The translations under genes were made by a program, and so were the position numbers. Below the pieces are notes generated by a model that was not told the DNA's origin, did no database searches, and saw only the letters and a list, made by a program, of their open reading frames with translations. DNA of 64,000 nt, from positions 59,606 through 123,605 of IMG/VR virus record IMGVR_UViG_3300025000_000064. One strand, given 5' to 3'. Every line of letters starts with the position of its first letter. The first letter of the stretch is position 1. The stretch is from a virus. Shown here in pieces: positions 24,697 through 32,868 of this stretch.

Positions 24697-26109
24697 TTAA
24701 AACTTACTCTCATGAAAATTTGTGCCATTAAAAAGCATACTCAGCGGGTCTCTTTGTTCTCCGTCTCTTATCTTTTCAAATATTATTTCGCAAACATCTT
24801 TTAAGTCTGGTCTTTTAATTATTAAATCATTATAAATTGACGGTCTGTACAATAACATCACAGCGTCACAGTTTTCTATTATTCCACCCCATTTTAAATT
24901 GAATTCGCTTGGTCTTCTGTCCTCTGATTCTTTAATAGAATTATTCATTTGATGTAATGGAACAATTGGAACATTTAAGTCTTTTGCTAAAGCTTTTAAT
25001 CTCATATAAATTTCTGGGACTCTTTGTATGTCATTAGCTCCAGCAACCCTAACTATATTGGTATGGTCTACAAATATAGAGTCTATTTTCCCATATTGTA
25101 GTTTGGTTTTTTTAGCTTTGGCTATCAAAGATGATAGTTCTATACATGGGGATTCGTCAATTAGAATATTTAGCCCTTTAACTAACTCTGAATGATATTT
25201 AATATCATTTAAAAACTTATATATATTTTCCGTTGTTTGCTCTATGCCATTTTCAATAAAATAAAGTTTTGGCTGAATAATATATTTTCTTGATATATTC
25301 ATTGATTGTGAAATCAAATATATGTCCATTTTTTGCTTTGTTTCTTCTGAAGAAAAACACAGAACTGGAGAATCTTCTATTTTTTTTAAATTATTCTCTT
25401 TCGCCCTATATAGCATACATTGTCTTTGCCAAGTGCTTTTACCAGACCTGCTTGGTCCTGTAAAATTATAAACACAACCAGGGTGTAATCCATCCAATGC
25501 TATATCTATAGCATGCCATCCTGTTTTCTTTCCACTTACTTCTATTGTGTCAATATTTAGTTTATAATTTATATCTGTTAATAGCTGTTTTGTATCCAGC
25601 CCTATTTTTTGAATAGTATTGTTTTTGTTTTCTGTGATGCTTGAAATTTCCAGTGCTGTATTTTGAGATATTTCGTCCACTAAAGATTCGTCATTACAGA
25701 CATAAATTTTTTCAATAGCTTCTTTATGCTTATTAATCCCATACCTTATTTTATATCTTTTCTTTATATGTTTTGCATATTCTGCTATTTTTATAGCTGT
25801 CACTTCTGCATTTTTTAATGTATTGTATACATATTCTTTTATGTCTCCAGTTGATATATTGGGAGTCTTGGCTAAAAATCCTTCCTGTTCCAATTTGTCA
25901 AATAGTATAATTTCATCAAACATACATTTATTTTCAAACAAAGAAATCATGCAATGATATATATTAGAATTAACATTTGACTCAAACATATCTACCGAAA
26001 TAATATCTATAATATCAAGTATTGCATCATTTCTGCACAATATAGAAGCTAAAAATCTTTCTTCTAAATGAGATGACTTCCAGTTATTTATATAATCATG
26101 GTTTTTCAT
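24697..26109 (-). CDS. dnaB: Replicative DNA helicase
   Basis: 470 residues. The N-terminal helical domain (EERFLASILCRNDAIL) is followed by the RecA-like ATPase: Walker A TGPSRSGKSTWQ near residue 220, LCFSSEETKQKM, Walker B DSIFVDHTNIV, then VPIVPLHQMNNSIKES and GGIIENCDAVMLLYR. It unwinds the fork together with the phage primase. The last residues (NGTNFHESKF) replace an older version that survives at 23910-23960, so the 3' end has been exchanged during HNH insertion. Confidence 0.92.
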   Translation of the reverse strand: MKNHDYINNWKSSHLEERFLASILCRNDAILDIIDIISVDMFESNVNSNIYHCMISLFENKCMFDEIILFDKLEQEGFLAKTPNISTGDIKEYVYNTLKNAEVTAIKIAEYAKHIKKRYKIRYGINKHKEAIEKIYVCNDESLVDEISQNTALEISSITENKNNTIQKIGLDTKQLLTDINYKLNIDTIEVSGKKTGWHAIDIALDGLHPGCVYNFTGPSRSGKSTWQRQCMLYRAKENNLKKIEDSPVLCFSSEETKQKMDIYLISQSMNISRKYIIQPKLYFIENGIEQTTENIYKFLNDIKYHSELVKGLNILIDESPCIELSSLIAKAKKTKLQYGKIDSIFVDHTNIVRVAGANDIQRVPEIYMRLKALAKDLNVPIVPLHQMNNSIKESEDRRPSEFNLKWGGIIENCDAVMLLYRPSIYNDLIIKRPDLKDVCEIIFEKIRDGEQRDPLSMLFNGTNFHESKF

Positions 26110-26886
26110 TTAATAATTTTTCCATAAACTTTCAACTGCATTAGAACCACTATTGGGAGATTTAAAATCAATTCTATTATATTTTAAGGATAACTCATCA
26201 TATATTTTATGATTATAGCCACTTAATAAGAATTTCCCTTTTAAATTTAATAATATATTAACTAATTTATAATGCTCTTCATCTGTCATTTCTACTTCGT
26301 AATTTTGATTACTTTTTCTTGTACTGCGAACATAAGGAGGGTCTAAATAAAAGAAAACATCTTCTCTGTCATACTTATCTATCAAATCAAAAATATTTAA
26401 ATTGTCAATCAAAACAGTAGATAATCTTTCATGGAAAGACGGCAATGCTTCTATTGATGATAAATAATCACTTGTGGAACGACACATTTTTCTTCTGACT
26501 AATAGTGTTCTACTAAAGCCACCAACTCCATTAAAAGAACTCCTTGATACATAGAAAAAATAATATGCTCTATCTTCAATAGATAAATCGTTTCTTTTTA
26601 ATAATTCTTTAAATTCTTCCCTTATTGTTTTTGAATAATAAGTTAACTCTAACCTATGTTTTAAATTTTTAAATTTATTTTTATTTGATAATACTTTAAA
26701 TAAACTATAAACATTATTGCCTAAATCGTTATATATTTCTATGCCAGATTGTTCTTTTTTAAATAAAACAGAAGCTCCTCCGCCAAAACCTTCAATATAT
26801 GTGATGAATTCTTTTGGAAAATTATTTATTATAATATCTGACATAAAATTTTTCCCGCCATAATATTTTATAAGTTTAGAAACCAT
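26110..26886 (-). CDS. dam: Adenine-specific DNA methyltransferase (Dam/D12 class)
   Basis: About 258 residues from MVSKLIKYYGGK (AGGAA upstream). Motif I is FITYIEGFGGGASVLF, the catalytic motif IV is FFYLDPPYVRS near residue 181, and KFLLSGYNH follows. This order (motif X, I, IV) is that of alpha-class N6-adenine methylases such as Dam. It probably protects phage DNA or times its replication. Recognition sequence cannot be read. No partner restriction enzyme is nearby. Confidence 0.9.
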   Translation of the reverse strand: MVSKLIKYYGGKNFMSDIIINNFPKEFITYIEGFGGGASVLFKKEQSGIEIYNDLGNNVYSLFKVLSNKNKFKNLKHRLELTYYSKTIREEFKELLKRNDLSIEDRAYYFFYVSRSSFNGVGGFSRTLLVRRKMCRSTSDYLSSIEALPSFHERLSTVLIDNLNIFDLIDKYDREDVFFYLDPPYVRSTRKSNQNYEVEMTDEEHYKLVNILLNLKGKFLLSGYNHKIYDELSLKYNRIDFKSPNSGSNAVESLWKNY

Positions 26887-26902
26887 TTTGTTATTTCCTA
26901 TA

Positions 26903-26941
26903 ATAAAATAAAAAGGGATATACAATTGGCGAGCATATCCC
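26903..26941 (-). terminator. Intrinsic terminator
   Basis: Minus strand: GGGATAT at 26940-26934 and ATATCCC at 26920-26914 form a 7-bp stem with a 13-base loop, followed by TTTTTATTTTATT. It lies after the 26977 gene and before dam, so it may reduce read-through from the divergent promoter into the replication operon. Confidence 0.75.
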
Positions 26942-26976
26942 CATAACTAAAGGAGAAAGTCAATATATTGCCAATA

Positions 26977-27495
26977 TTATTTCTTTGTTTTTGTTTTCTT
27001 CTCTGTTGTTACCTCTTCTTTAACATCTGGAGCTTGATAGAGTTTAAATTGTCTTCCCAAAGTTGCAGCGATTCTGTTTTTAATATGTATCATATCTTCT
27101 TTCGCAATATCTGATTCATTAACCAGTACATAATTATCAATTGCATCAGAAACAAAGTCTATTGTTTTAAACTCGGATAAAATAAACTCTAAGGCTAACT
27201 CTTGTGTTATCTCTGTTCTTGAATCGTTCTTTAATCTTTTAATTGTTTTCTTTCTGTTATTTCTTAGCTTATTAAAGTTTGGTTTATCTTCTGGGTTGGG
27301 AATTAAATTCCACCACTTGCCATTTTTAACAACATTTATTTCGTCTCCAACATCTTTTTTAGAGAATAGATAATCAACATTCGCATCTTGGAATATCATT
27401 ATTGGCTCAGATGTTAATTCCATATCATCTACCCAAATTAAAGCATATTCGTTACCATTTTGGGATTCATCAAAAAATAACTCTTTTATTTGCAT
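26977..27495 (-). CDS. Hypothetical protein, operon with SSB-like protein
   Basis: 172 residues from MQIKELFFDE; the ATG overlaps the upstream stop (TAATG). An N-terminal beta-rich region (EYALIWVDDMELTSEPIMIF) is followed by basic helices (KLRNNRKKTIKRLK) and a Lys-rich tail (TTEKKTKTKK). It may bind nucleic acid. No family recognised. Confidence 0.55.
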   Translation of the reverse strand: MQIKELFFDESQNGNEYALIWVDDMELTSEPIMIFQDANVDYLFSKKDVGDEINVVKNGKWWNLIPNPEDKPNFNKLRNNRKKTIKRLKNDSRTEITQELALEFILSEFKTIDFVSDAIDNYVLVNESDIAKEDMIHIKNRIAATLGRQFKLYQAPDVKEEVTTEKKTKTKK

Positions 27496-28391
27496 TATTC
27501 CCATCCTTCGTTGCTTGCCAACATATTGTCAATATCTGATTGAGATATTTGTGATGATGTTGCATTACTTGGAGCAGATGTTGCTTGTTGCTTTACTTCT
27601 TCCTGTTTTGGCTTGATTGCTTTTCCTTGCATTGTTGGTATTTCAATGTTTGATAAATCAATAACTTTCTCTGGGTCAATGCCAAAATCACTATTTCCAC
27701 CAAAATTATTATTTGATTTTTGGACAATCTCAATTGAAATAATTTTACATCTCAAGAATAATTTACTTTCTTCGCCTTCTTTTCTTGATGGAGAACATAT
27801 AATATCTGTATCAATATTTACAATATCTCCAGTGCTTACCCACAAAGGAACAGTTGTTCCATCTTTTTTAACAATCTCTGTCTGTTTGACTCCATCAACA
27901 ACTTGATATATGTCAATCTTGTCTTCGAGAGTATAAATAGCATTTAGTTTGTATCCTGTTTCCAATAAATCTGTTACTGCTTGTTTTTGTACTGTGTCAG
28001 TTCCTTGAATAGCAGAAGCTTCTTTAAATAATTTCATTCTTCCTGTTTGTTTTACAATTTTACCATTTTCTTCAATTTCTTCTTCTTTCACCATAAAGGC
28101 TTTAGAGTCTTTATATGGGAATGTTAATGTTAAATGGTTCTTTGATTTCTTTGATTCTTTCAACGGAGAAACAACAGATTGAGGAGCAATACCATTTTTT
28201 GCTTCATATGCTGATTCAACTGCTGACTTAAGTGCTTTAAAAACTTCATTAACATAAACAGCTTGAGGAGTTCCTTTTTCAAATAAAACAGATAAAGATT
28301 TTCCGTTAATTTTCGGGAAAGCCTTCAAAGAAACTCTTGTGTTTAAATTACAGAACCCAACTTCCAAATTTTCAAATTTTACTCTTTTCAA
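27495..28391 (-). CDS. Probable single-stranded DNA-binding protein
   Basis: 298 residues with many beta strands (LTLTFPYKDSKAFMV, IICSPSRKE...LFLRCKIISIEIV), a low-complexity Gln/Ser/Ala linker and an acidic C-terminal tip (SDIDNMLASNEGWE), the layout of phage SSB-type proteins whose tails recruit partners. It is the first gene leftward from the divergent region and has a strong promoter, as expected for an abundant binding protein. No direct family signature was recognised, so this is inference. Confidence 0.5.
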   Translation of the reverse strand: MKRVKFENLEVGFCNLNTRVSLKAFPKINGKSLSVLFEKGTPQAVYVNEVFKALKSAVESAYEAKNGIAPQSVVSPLKESKKSKNHLTLTFPYKDSKAFMVKEEEIEENGKIVKQTGRMKLFKEASAIQGTDTVQKQAVTDLLETGYKLNAIYTLEDKIDIYQVVDGVKQTEIVKKDGTTVPLWVSTGDIVNIDTDIICSPSRKEGEESKLFLRCKIISIEIVQKSNNNFGGNSDFGIDPEKVIDLSNIEIPTMQGKAIKPKQEEVKQQATSAPSNATSSQISQSDIDNMLASNEGWE

Positions 28392-28522
28392 AATTTACCT
28401 CTTTTTTCTAAACTTACTAAACTCGATATATTAAACTTACCACTTGGATTTATTTTTGTCAATATATGTTATTTTCCAGTCATTTGTTATAAAAATCTCA
28501 ACAAAATATATCAACTATTTTT

Positions 28523-28551
28523 AGTATAGCATTATGGTTTTTATTTGTCAA
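28523..28551 (-). promoter_or_regulatory. Leftward sigma-70 promoter
   Basis: Minus strand: TTGACA (28551-28546), 17-base spacer, TATACT (28528-28523). Drives the SSB-like gene and probably the replication genes beyond. A weaker TTGACA with TAAGTT lies closer to the gene (28462-28434). Confidence 0.8.
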
Positions 28552-28659
28552 CATATTAAAAATATCATCAATAAAATAGCCAATAATATATATTATACTT
28601 ATAAGAATTATTCTAAGCGGTTAGTCTAATTAGAATAACACTAATTTAGAATAAAATAT

Positions 28660-28940
28660 ATAGATTAATACTTAACTTACAACATAACTTAATACATAGA
28701 ATAATACTTAACTATATTCTTAACTAAATAATAACTTAATATTTAACTATATTCTAATTAACTTACTACATATTAACTTACTTCTATTAACTGACTACAA
28801 TTTAACTTACTTCAATTAACTTATATCTAATTAGAATATTACAATATAACTTAATACATATTAACTAAATACAATAACTTATTACTTAACTTACTACTAA
28901 CTAAATACTTATTAGACTAATATATTAACTTAATACTAAT
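28660..28940 (+). repeat. AACTTA repeat array, AT-rich
   Basis: Eleven copies of AACTTA lie in about 270 bases, mostly within the longer forms TTAACTTACTAC, TTAACTTACTTC or ATAACTTAATAC, irregularly spaced. Related AACTAAAT and TAATTAGAATA units are mixed in. G is nearly absent. Both strands are full of stops. Such iteron-like, easily melted DNA is typical of origins. Confidence 0.65.
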
Positions 28941-28970
28941 TAGAATAATACTATATAGTATTATATATAA

Positions 28971-28992
28971 ATGTTACCTATACAGGTAACAT
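28971..28992. promoter_or_regulatory. Dyad operator ATGTTACCT-ATAC-AGGTAACAT
   Basis: A perfect inverted repeat with 9-base arms and a 4-base centre, the size of a dimeric repressor site. It is placed about 190 bases upstream of the rightward promoter and right beside the repeat array. It could equally be a replication-protein site. Confidence 0.6.
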
Positions 28993-29185
28993 ATAATTAT
29001 AGCATGTTTTTAGAAAAAGTTCCTAAAATTTTATTTATTTTAAAATAATCAAATTAACCCAATCCAAAAATAATTAAAATATGAGAATATTCCAAGGAGC
29101 GTAGCCCTCTTACTTAAAATTAGTAAGGGTTATGGAGGATAGTTGTTGTAACAATTATTAGTATAACAATTTAATTAAATATATA

Positions 29186-29214
29186 TTGACAAAGATTATG
29201 CGATGATATATACT
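29186..29214 (+). promoter_or_regulatory. Rightward sigma-70 promoter
   Basis: TTGACA (29186-29191), 17-base spacer, TATACT (29209-29214), 26 bases before the thymidine kinase ATG. Same -10 hexamer and spacing as the leftward promoter. Confidence 0.85.
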
Positions 29215-29239
29215 TAAAATATAGTGAGTTGAGGTAAAT

Positions 29240-29812
29240 ATGATAATAACAATTGCAGGACCAGTCCATTCAGACAAGACAAGTATAATATGCGAGAGAA
29301 TAAACGACTATCTTTGTTCTGGGCATGATGTTAAACTTTTTTATCCAATCTTCTTAGAAAAAGAAGAAAAATATGTTATCAAGGGCAATGATTATAAAAC
29401 AAAGATTATTCCAATATCTGACTTAAAAGATATATTATCTCACATAACAAATTCAAATAAATTAATCATATTTATTGATGAATTTCAATTCTTTGATATA
29501 AAAAATTCTGATTATATCTTACAGGAATTGAGCGAAAGAGATGTCGAAGTTATAATATCTGGATTGGATATTAATTATTATGGAACAACATTTGCAAATA
29601 TGGAATTGGCTTTATCCTATTCTGACAAAGTTATAAAATTGAAAAATAACTGTGAAATATGTTCTTCAACAGAAGGCAGAAGAAGCATAAAATATGTTGA
29701 TGGCAAGCCCCAATTTGATGGAGATTTAATATCTTTGGAATCTGATAATGTTTCGTATATTTGTGCATGCAAAAGATGCTTTTATGAGAAATTAAATGAT
29801 GAACAAATATAA
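29240..29812 (+). CDS. tdk: Thymidine kinase
   Basis: 190 residues of the type II (TK1) family. The P-loop IAGPVHSDKTS is at residues 5-15, KLIIFIDEFQFFD near 74 is Walker B, and VIISGLDINYYGT (substrate lasso region) follows. Two zinc knuckles, CEIC and CKRC, are in place. It makes dTMP from thymidine. Oddly, the second P-loop Gly (GPMFSGK in relatives) is Asp here, which may alter ATP binding. First gene of the rightward operon. Confidence 0.88.
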   Translation: MIITIAGPVHSDKTSIICERINDYLCSGHDVKLFYPIFLEKEEKYVIKGNDYKTKIIPISDLKDILSHITNSNKLIIFIDEFQFFDIKNSDYILQELSERDVEVIISGLDINYYGTTFANMELALSYSDKVIKLKNNCEICSSTEGRRSIKYVDGKPQFDGDLISLESDNVSYICACKRCFYEKLNDEQI

Positions 29813-30206
29813 CAATACAATTTATAACGATTGCTTATTTGTTAAAGATGAGTTAATATATATCAATGAACAGCTTGATTCTTATGAAATATATTGCGAT
29901 AATCAAACAGAATTCTTTAAACATAATTTAAGAAGATTTGAGACCTCTTTTATCAGTAAAATAAGATATGAAATATGCGAAGATATTAATTATTTATATC
30001 GTTTTGAGAAACAATTAATTTATTGGATTTCTTACTTTGATTTCTTAAAACAACAAGACCAAGAAACAATTGATTCAAGTATATATATGATTTTATTTGG
30101 AAATTATATAAATTTAAACGAAGCTCTTAAAAAGACAAATCAATATCTTGTTCAAGTTAAAGAAATATTAAACATCTTAAACGAGTATCTAAAATATAAA
30201 ATATAG
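29796..30206 (+). CDS. Hypothetical protein, helical
   Basis: 136 residues, rich in Tyr, Leu and Glu with long helices (LRRFETSFISKIRYEICED). The ATG overlaps the end of the thymidine kinase gene. No family recognised. Confidence 0.55.
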   Translation: MMNKYNNTIYNDCLFVKDELIYINEQLDSYEIYCDNQTEFFKHNLRRFETSFISKIRYEICEDINYLYRFEKQLIYWISYFDFLKQQDQETIDSSIYMILFGNYINLNEALKKTNQYLVQVKEILNILNEYLKYKI

Positions 30207-30214
30207 GAGAAGAT

Positions 30215-30290
30215 ATGTTTAATAATATAACAGATTTGGTATCTAAATGCAATTAAAAATAATGAAATAACAATTGAAGAAATAGTTTAA
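30215..30290 (+). pseudogene. Tiny ORF with apparent +1 frameshift
   Basis: After TAGGAGAAGAT, an ATG opens MFNNITDLVSKCN then stops. Removing one base after codon 11 would join MFNNITDLVSK to AIKNNEITIEEIV and a stop, a coherent 24-residue peptide. It may be a decayed small gene. Weak evidence because it is very short. Confidence 0.3.
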
Positions 30291-30324
30291 TGTTTTGATA
30301 TAGAATTGAGAAAGGACTTATAAG

Positions 30325-30849
30325 ATGTTTAATATATTTAAAAAAAAGAAAAACAAGAATATTGTCCAAGAAATAAAAGAACCAAGCATTGAAGAAAAAG
30401 TTTACGATAGATTAACAGACTTGTGTTTAAAAATAAATGGATGTAATAGTTTTCATATGAAAGTGAAAACAAAATTAGGTAGTAGATTTTTAAAATACGA
30501 CAGTATAAAGGACTTCCATTCCAACTATCAAATATTAAGTTTCTTTGAAAATAAATTTGATAAAAATTATTTATTTGAAATTGCTTTTTATAAAAAAATC
30601 TCAGGAGATATTTTTGAAGAACCTATAATCTCTTATCATATTGATATTAAGCCAAACTTGGCGAGTAATCACAAAATGACAGAAGGAGAAATATTTAATT
30701 GCATATTAGAGTTAGAAGAAATAGCAGAAATAGAAAATAAAAAACTAAATATTTATTTAGAAACAATAAAAAAACTAGATGAACAACACAATAAATTAGT
30801 AAATAATTTTAAAAATAGATTTAATTATGGAATTAACAAGGAGAATTAA
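30325..30849 (+). CDS. Hypothetical protein
   Basis: 174 residues. Starts MFNIFKKKKNKNIVQEIKEP and continues as a mixed alpha/beta protein with a coiled C-terminus (LNIYLETIKKLDEQHNKLVN). AGAAAGGA precedes the ATG. Function unknown. Confidence 0.6.
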   Translation: MFNIFKKKKNKNIVQEIKEPSIEEKVYDRLTDLCLKINGCNSFHMKVKTKLGSRFLKYDSIKDFHSNYQILSFFENKFDKNYLFEIAFYKKISGDIFEEPIISYHIDIKPNLASNHKMTEGEIFNCILELEEIAEIENKKLNIYLETIKKLDEQHNKLVNNFKNRFNYGINKEN

Positions 30850-30870
30850 ATAGAGAATAAAGCAAATTTT

Positions 30871-31179
30871 ATGAATAAATGCGAAGACAGCTATGTGCAA
30901 GAATATAATTGTGTTATAGAATTAAAGTCCCTTTGGGCGGATAAAAATATCTGTATAGATAGTTGCCTTTTAAAAGAAATAGAATATTTGTGGGGCAAAG
31001 GAATAGTTACAACAGGATGTTGTTGTGGAAAACATATTAATAGTCCAGAAAACAGTTCTTTTATAGGAGTAGAAGAAGATTTTATACCTTTAATGAAACA
31101 ATTGGGTTATCAAGTTAGATTTAACCCATGTAGAATAAATGACGAAGATAGTTTTGTGCCTAAATTTAGTTTGGAATAA
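30871..31179 (+). CDS. Conserved-looking phage protein with CCCG motif
   Basis: 102 residues. IVTTGCCCGKHINSPENSSFIGVEEDFIPLMKQLGY resembles a small phage family with a 'T-x-x-C-C-C-G-H' metal-binding turn. Three adjacent Cys plus His suggest a metal site. No function is known to me. Confidence 0.55.
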   Translation: MNKCEDSYVQEYNCVIELKSLWADKNICIDSCLLKEIEYLWGKGIVTTGCCCGKHINSPENSSFIGVEEDFIPLMKQLGYQVRFNPCRINDEDSFVPKFSLE

Positions 31180-31184
31180 ATATA

Positions 31185-32867
31185 ATGCAAAAAATAGAAA
31201 TAAATAAATCTGAGATTATAAAATTAAAATCAAATATTGACAACTTGGCTTTCTACTCTAAATATTTAAAGTTAAAAAAGATTGGAAAGAATTACTTTGC
31301 GAATTGTCCATTTCACCAAGAAAGAACTGCTTCATTCCAAATAAATATGGAAACAGGTTTTTATCGTTGCTATGGGTGTGGCGAGTCTTCTGATGTTATT
31401 GATTTCTATAAAAACATTGAAAATAAAACCTTTATTCAGTCTGTTTTGGATTTGGCAGAAGAATACAATATAAAACTAGAAATTGACGAGAAAGTAAAGG
31501 AATATATATCTTATAGAAAGAAACTATTCAATGCAAACAGATTGGTTTATAACATCTACAATAAAAATTTAAAAGAAAATAAAAATGTCTTGAAATATTT
31601 GTACAAAGATAGAAATTTATCTTTAACATCAATAAATAAATTTAAGCTTTGTGCTTCATCTTCTAATCAACTATCTAATATTGACCATTTGTATAAGCAG
31701 TATTTCAAAGATTTAAATCTGGTTATGGAGGGAGAAAACGGAAACGAGTTTGACTATTTTAGAACAGAGAGAGCTATATTTCCATTTGTTAATGAATATG
31801 GGCAGATAATAGGATTCTCGTCAAGAGCTTTGAATGACAAAGAAATGCCCAAATATCTTCACACAAAAGACTCTGAAATATTTTTAAAATCAGATGAAAT
31901 ATATGGTATACATCAAGCATTGGATTCAATAAAGAAAAAAGATTCTGTCATAATTGTTGAAGGATATATGGATTGCATAAGGTCGCATGAAAATGGATTT
32001 ACAAATACAGTTGCTTTGGCTGGGTTGAATATGTCAGAGAATGTTGCTAAAAAATTAGGCAAACTAACAAAAAACTTTTATATATGTTTAGACAATGATG
32101 AAGCAGGGCAGAATGCTTTAAAGAACATATATGATGCCCTAAAGAAGAATGCTACTTATCCAAACATAATGATTATAAAACTGCCAAAACCAAACAATGT
32201 AAAGAAGATGGACTTGGATGAATTTTTATCATATAACTCCTCAGATATGTTTAAATCTCTCATTAAAGGAGCTTTGTCTTATAATGAATTTATAATAAAT
32301 GAAACACTTAAAACATTTAACTATAAAACAATAGAAGATAAAAAGACATTAATTTATATGTTGAGAGAACACATAAGATGTATTCCAAACATAATTGATA
32401 GAAACCAATATATAACTTTAATAGCAAATAAGCTGTCAATTCCAGAAAATGATGTTTTCTTAATCATGAAAGATAGAACAAATTTAAAAGAAGTAAGTCA
32501 TGGCTCAAAAGAGAAGCAATATGTAACTGCACAAAAGCTATTATTAGCACTATTGTTTTCCTCTCATGATAAGCATTTTATATCAATATTATTTGACGAA
32601 TATGATATAAAAAATAATTTGAATAAAAACTATCGAGCTTTATATGGAGTAATATCTGAAAAAGTTTTCAATATGTTGACAGAGGATAAGATAACTGATA
32701 CAATTAATATTATATATTCGATGTTTAATGAGAACGAAACAGTAAAAAATATATTAGCAGATATAGTGTTTAAAGTCGAAGAAGTTGATGCTTATTCTCA
32801 AGAAGAACTAAAATTATTTGTGGAAGATTTGCAAATATGTTTAAAGAGACAAATAAAGAAAGATTGA
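31185..32867 (+). CDS. dnaG: DNA primase (DnaG type)
   Basis: 560 residues. The CHC2 zinc finger is at residues ~41-68 (NCPFHQERTASF and YRCYGCGESSDVIDF). The catalytic core includes RTERAIFPFVNEYGQIIGFSSR. The Toprim domain has VIIVEGYMDC and YICLDNDEAGQNALKN, with the metal-binding E and DxD. It makes RNA primers with the phage DnaB. The C-terminal helicase-interacting part is less conserved. Confidence 0.93.
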   Translation: MQKIEINKSEIIKLKSNIDNLAFYSKYLKLKKIGKNYFANCPFHQERTASFQINMETGFYRCYGCGESSDVIDFYKNIENKTFIQSVLDLAEEYNIKLEIDEKVKEYISYRKKLFNANRLVYNIYNKNLKENKNVLKYLYKDRNLSLTSINKFKLCASSSNQLSNIDHLYKQYFKDLNLVMEGENGNEFDYFRTERAIFPFVNEYGQIIGFSSRALNDKEMPKYLHTKDSEIFLKSDEIYGIHQALDSIKKKDSVIIVEGYMDCIRSHENGFTNTVALAGLNMSENVAKKLGKLTKNFYICLDNDEAGQNALKNIYDALKKNATYPNIMIIKLPKPNNVKKMDLDEFLSYNSSDMFKSLIKGALSYNEFIINETLKTFNYKTIEDKKTLIYMLREHIRCIPNIIDRNQYITLIANKLSIPENDVFLIMKDRTNLKEVSHGSKEKQYVTAQKLLLALLFSSHDKHFISILFDEYDIKNNLNKNYRALYGVISEKVFNMLTEDKITDTINIIYSMFNENETVKNILADIVFKVEEVDAYSQEELKLFVEDLQICLKRQIKKD

Positions 32868-32868
32868 T

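Larger units (their letters stand above)
28392..29239. other. Divergent control region, origin candidate
   Basis: An 848-base gene-free stretch where transcription diverges. It holds a leftward promoter, an AT-rich repeat array, a dyad operator, a hairpin at 29105-29129 (CTTACT/AGTAAG with an outer CCC/GGG), and a rightward promoter. The base composition (very few G on the plus strand across the array) differs from the rest. A replication origin or a major early control region is likely. Confidence 0.55.

Noticed and set aside
23910-24730. Group I intron with HNH ORF in dnaB
   Set aside because: Only ~24 bases separate the HNH stop from the dnaB tail remnant, which is too little for an intron core, and the upstream gene already ends in a normal stop.
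28660-28940. CRISPR array
   Set aside because: The repeated units are short, irregularly spaced and without unique spacers of constant length; no cas gene is nearby.
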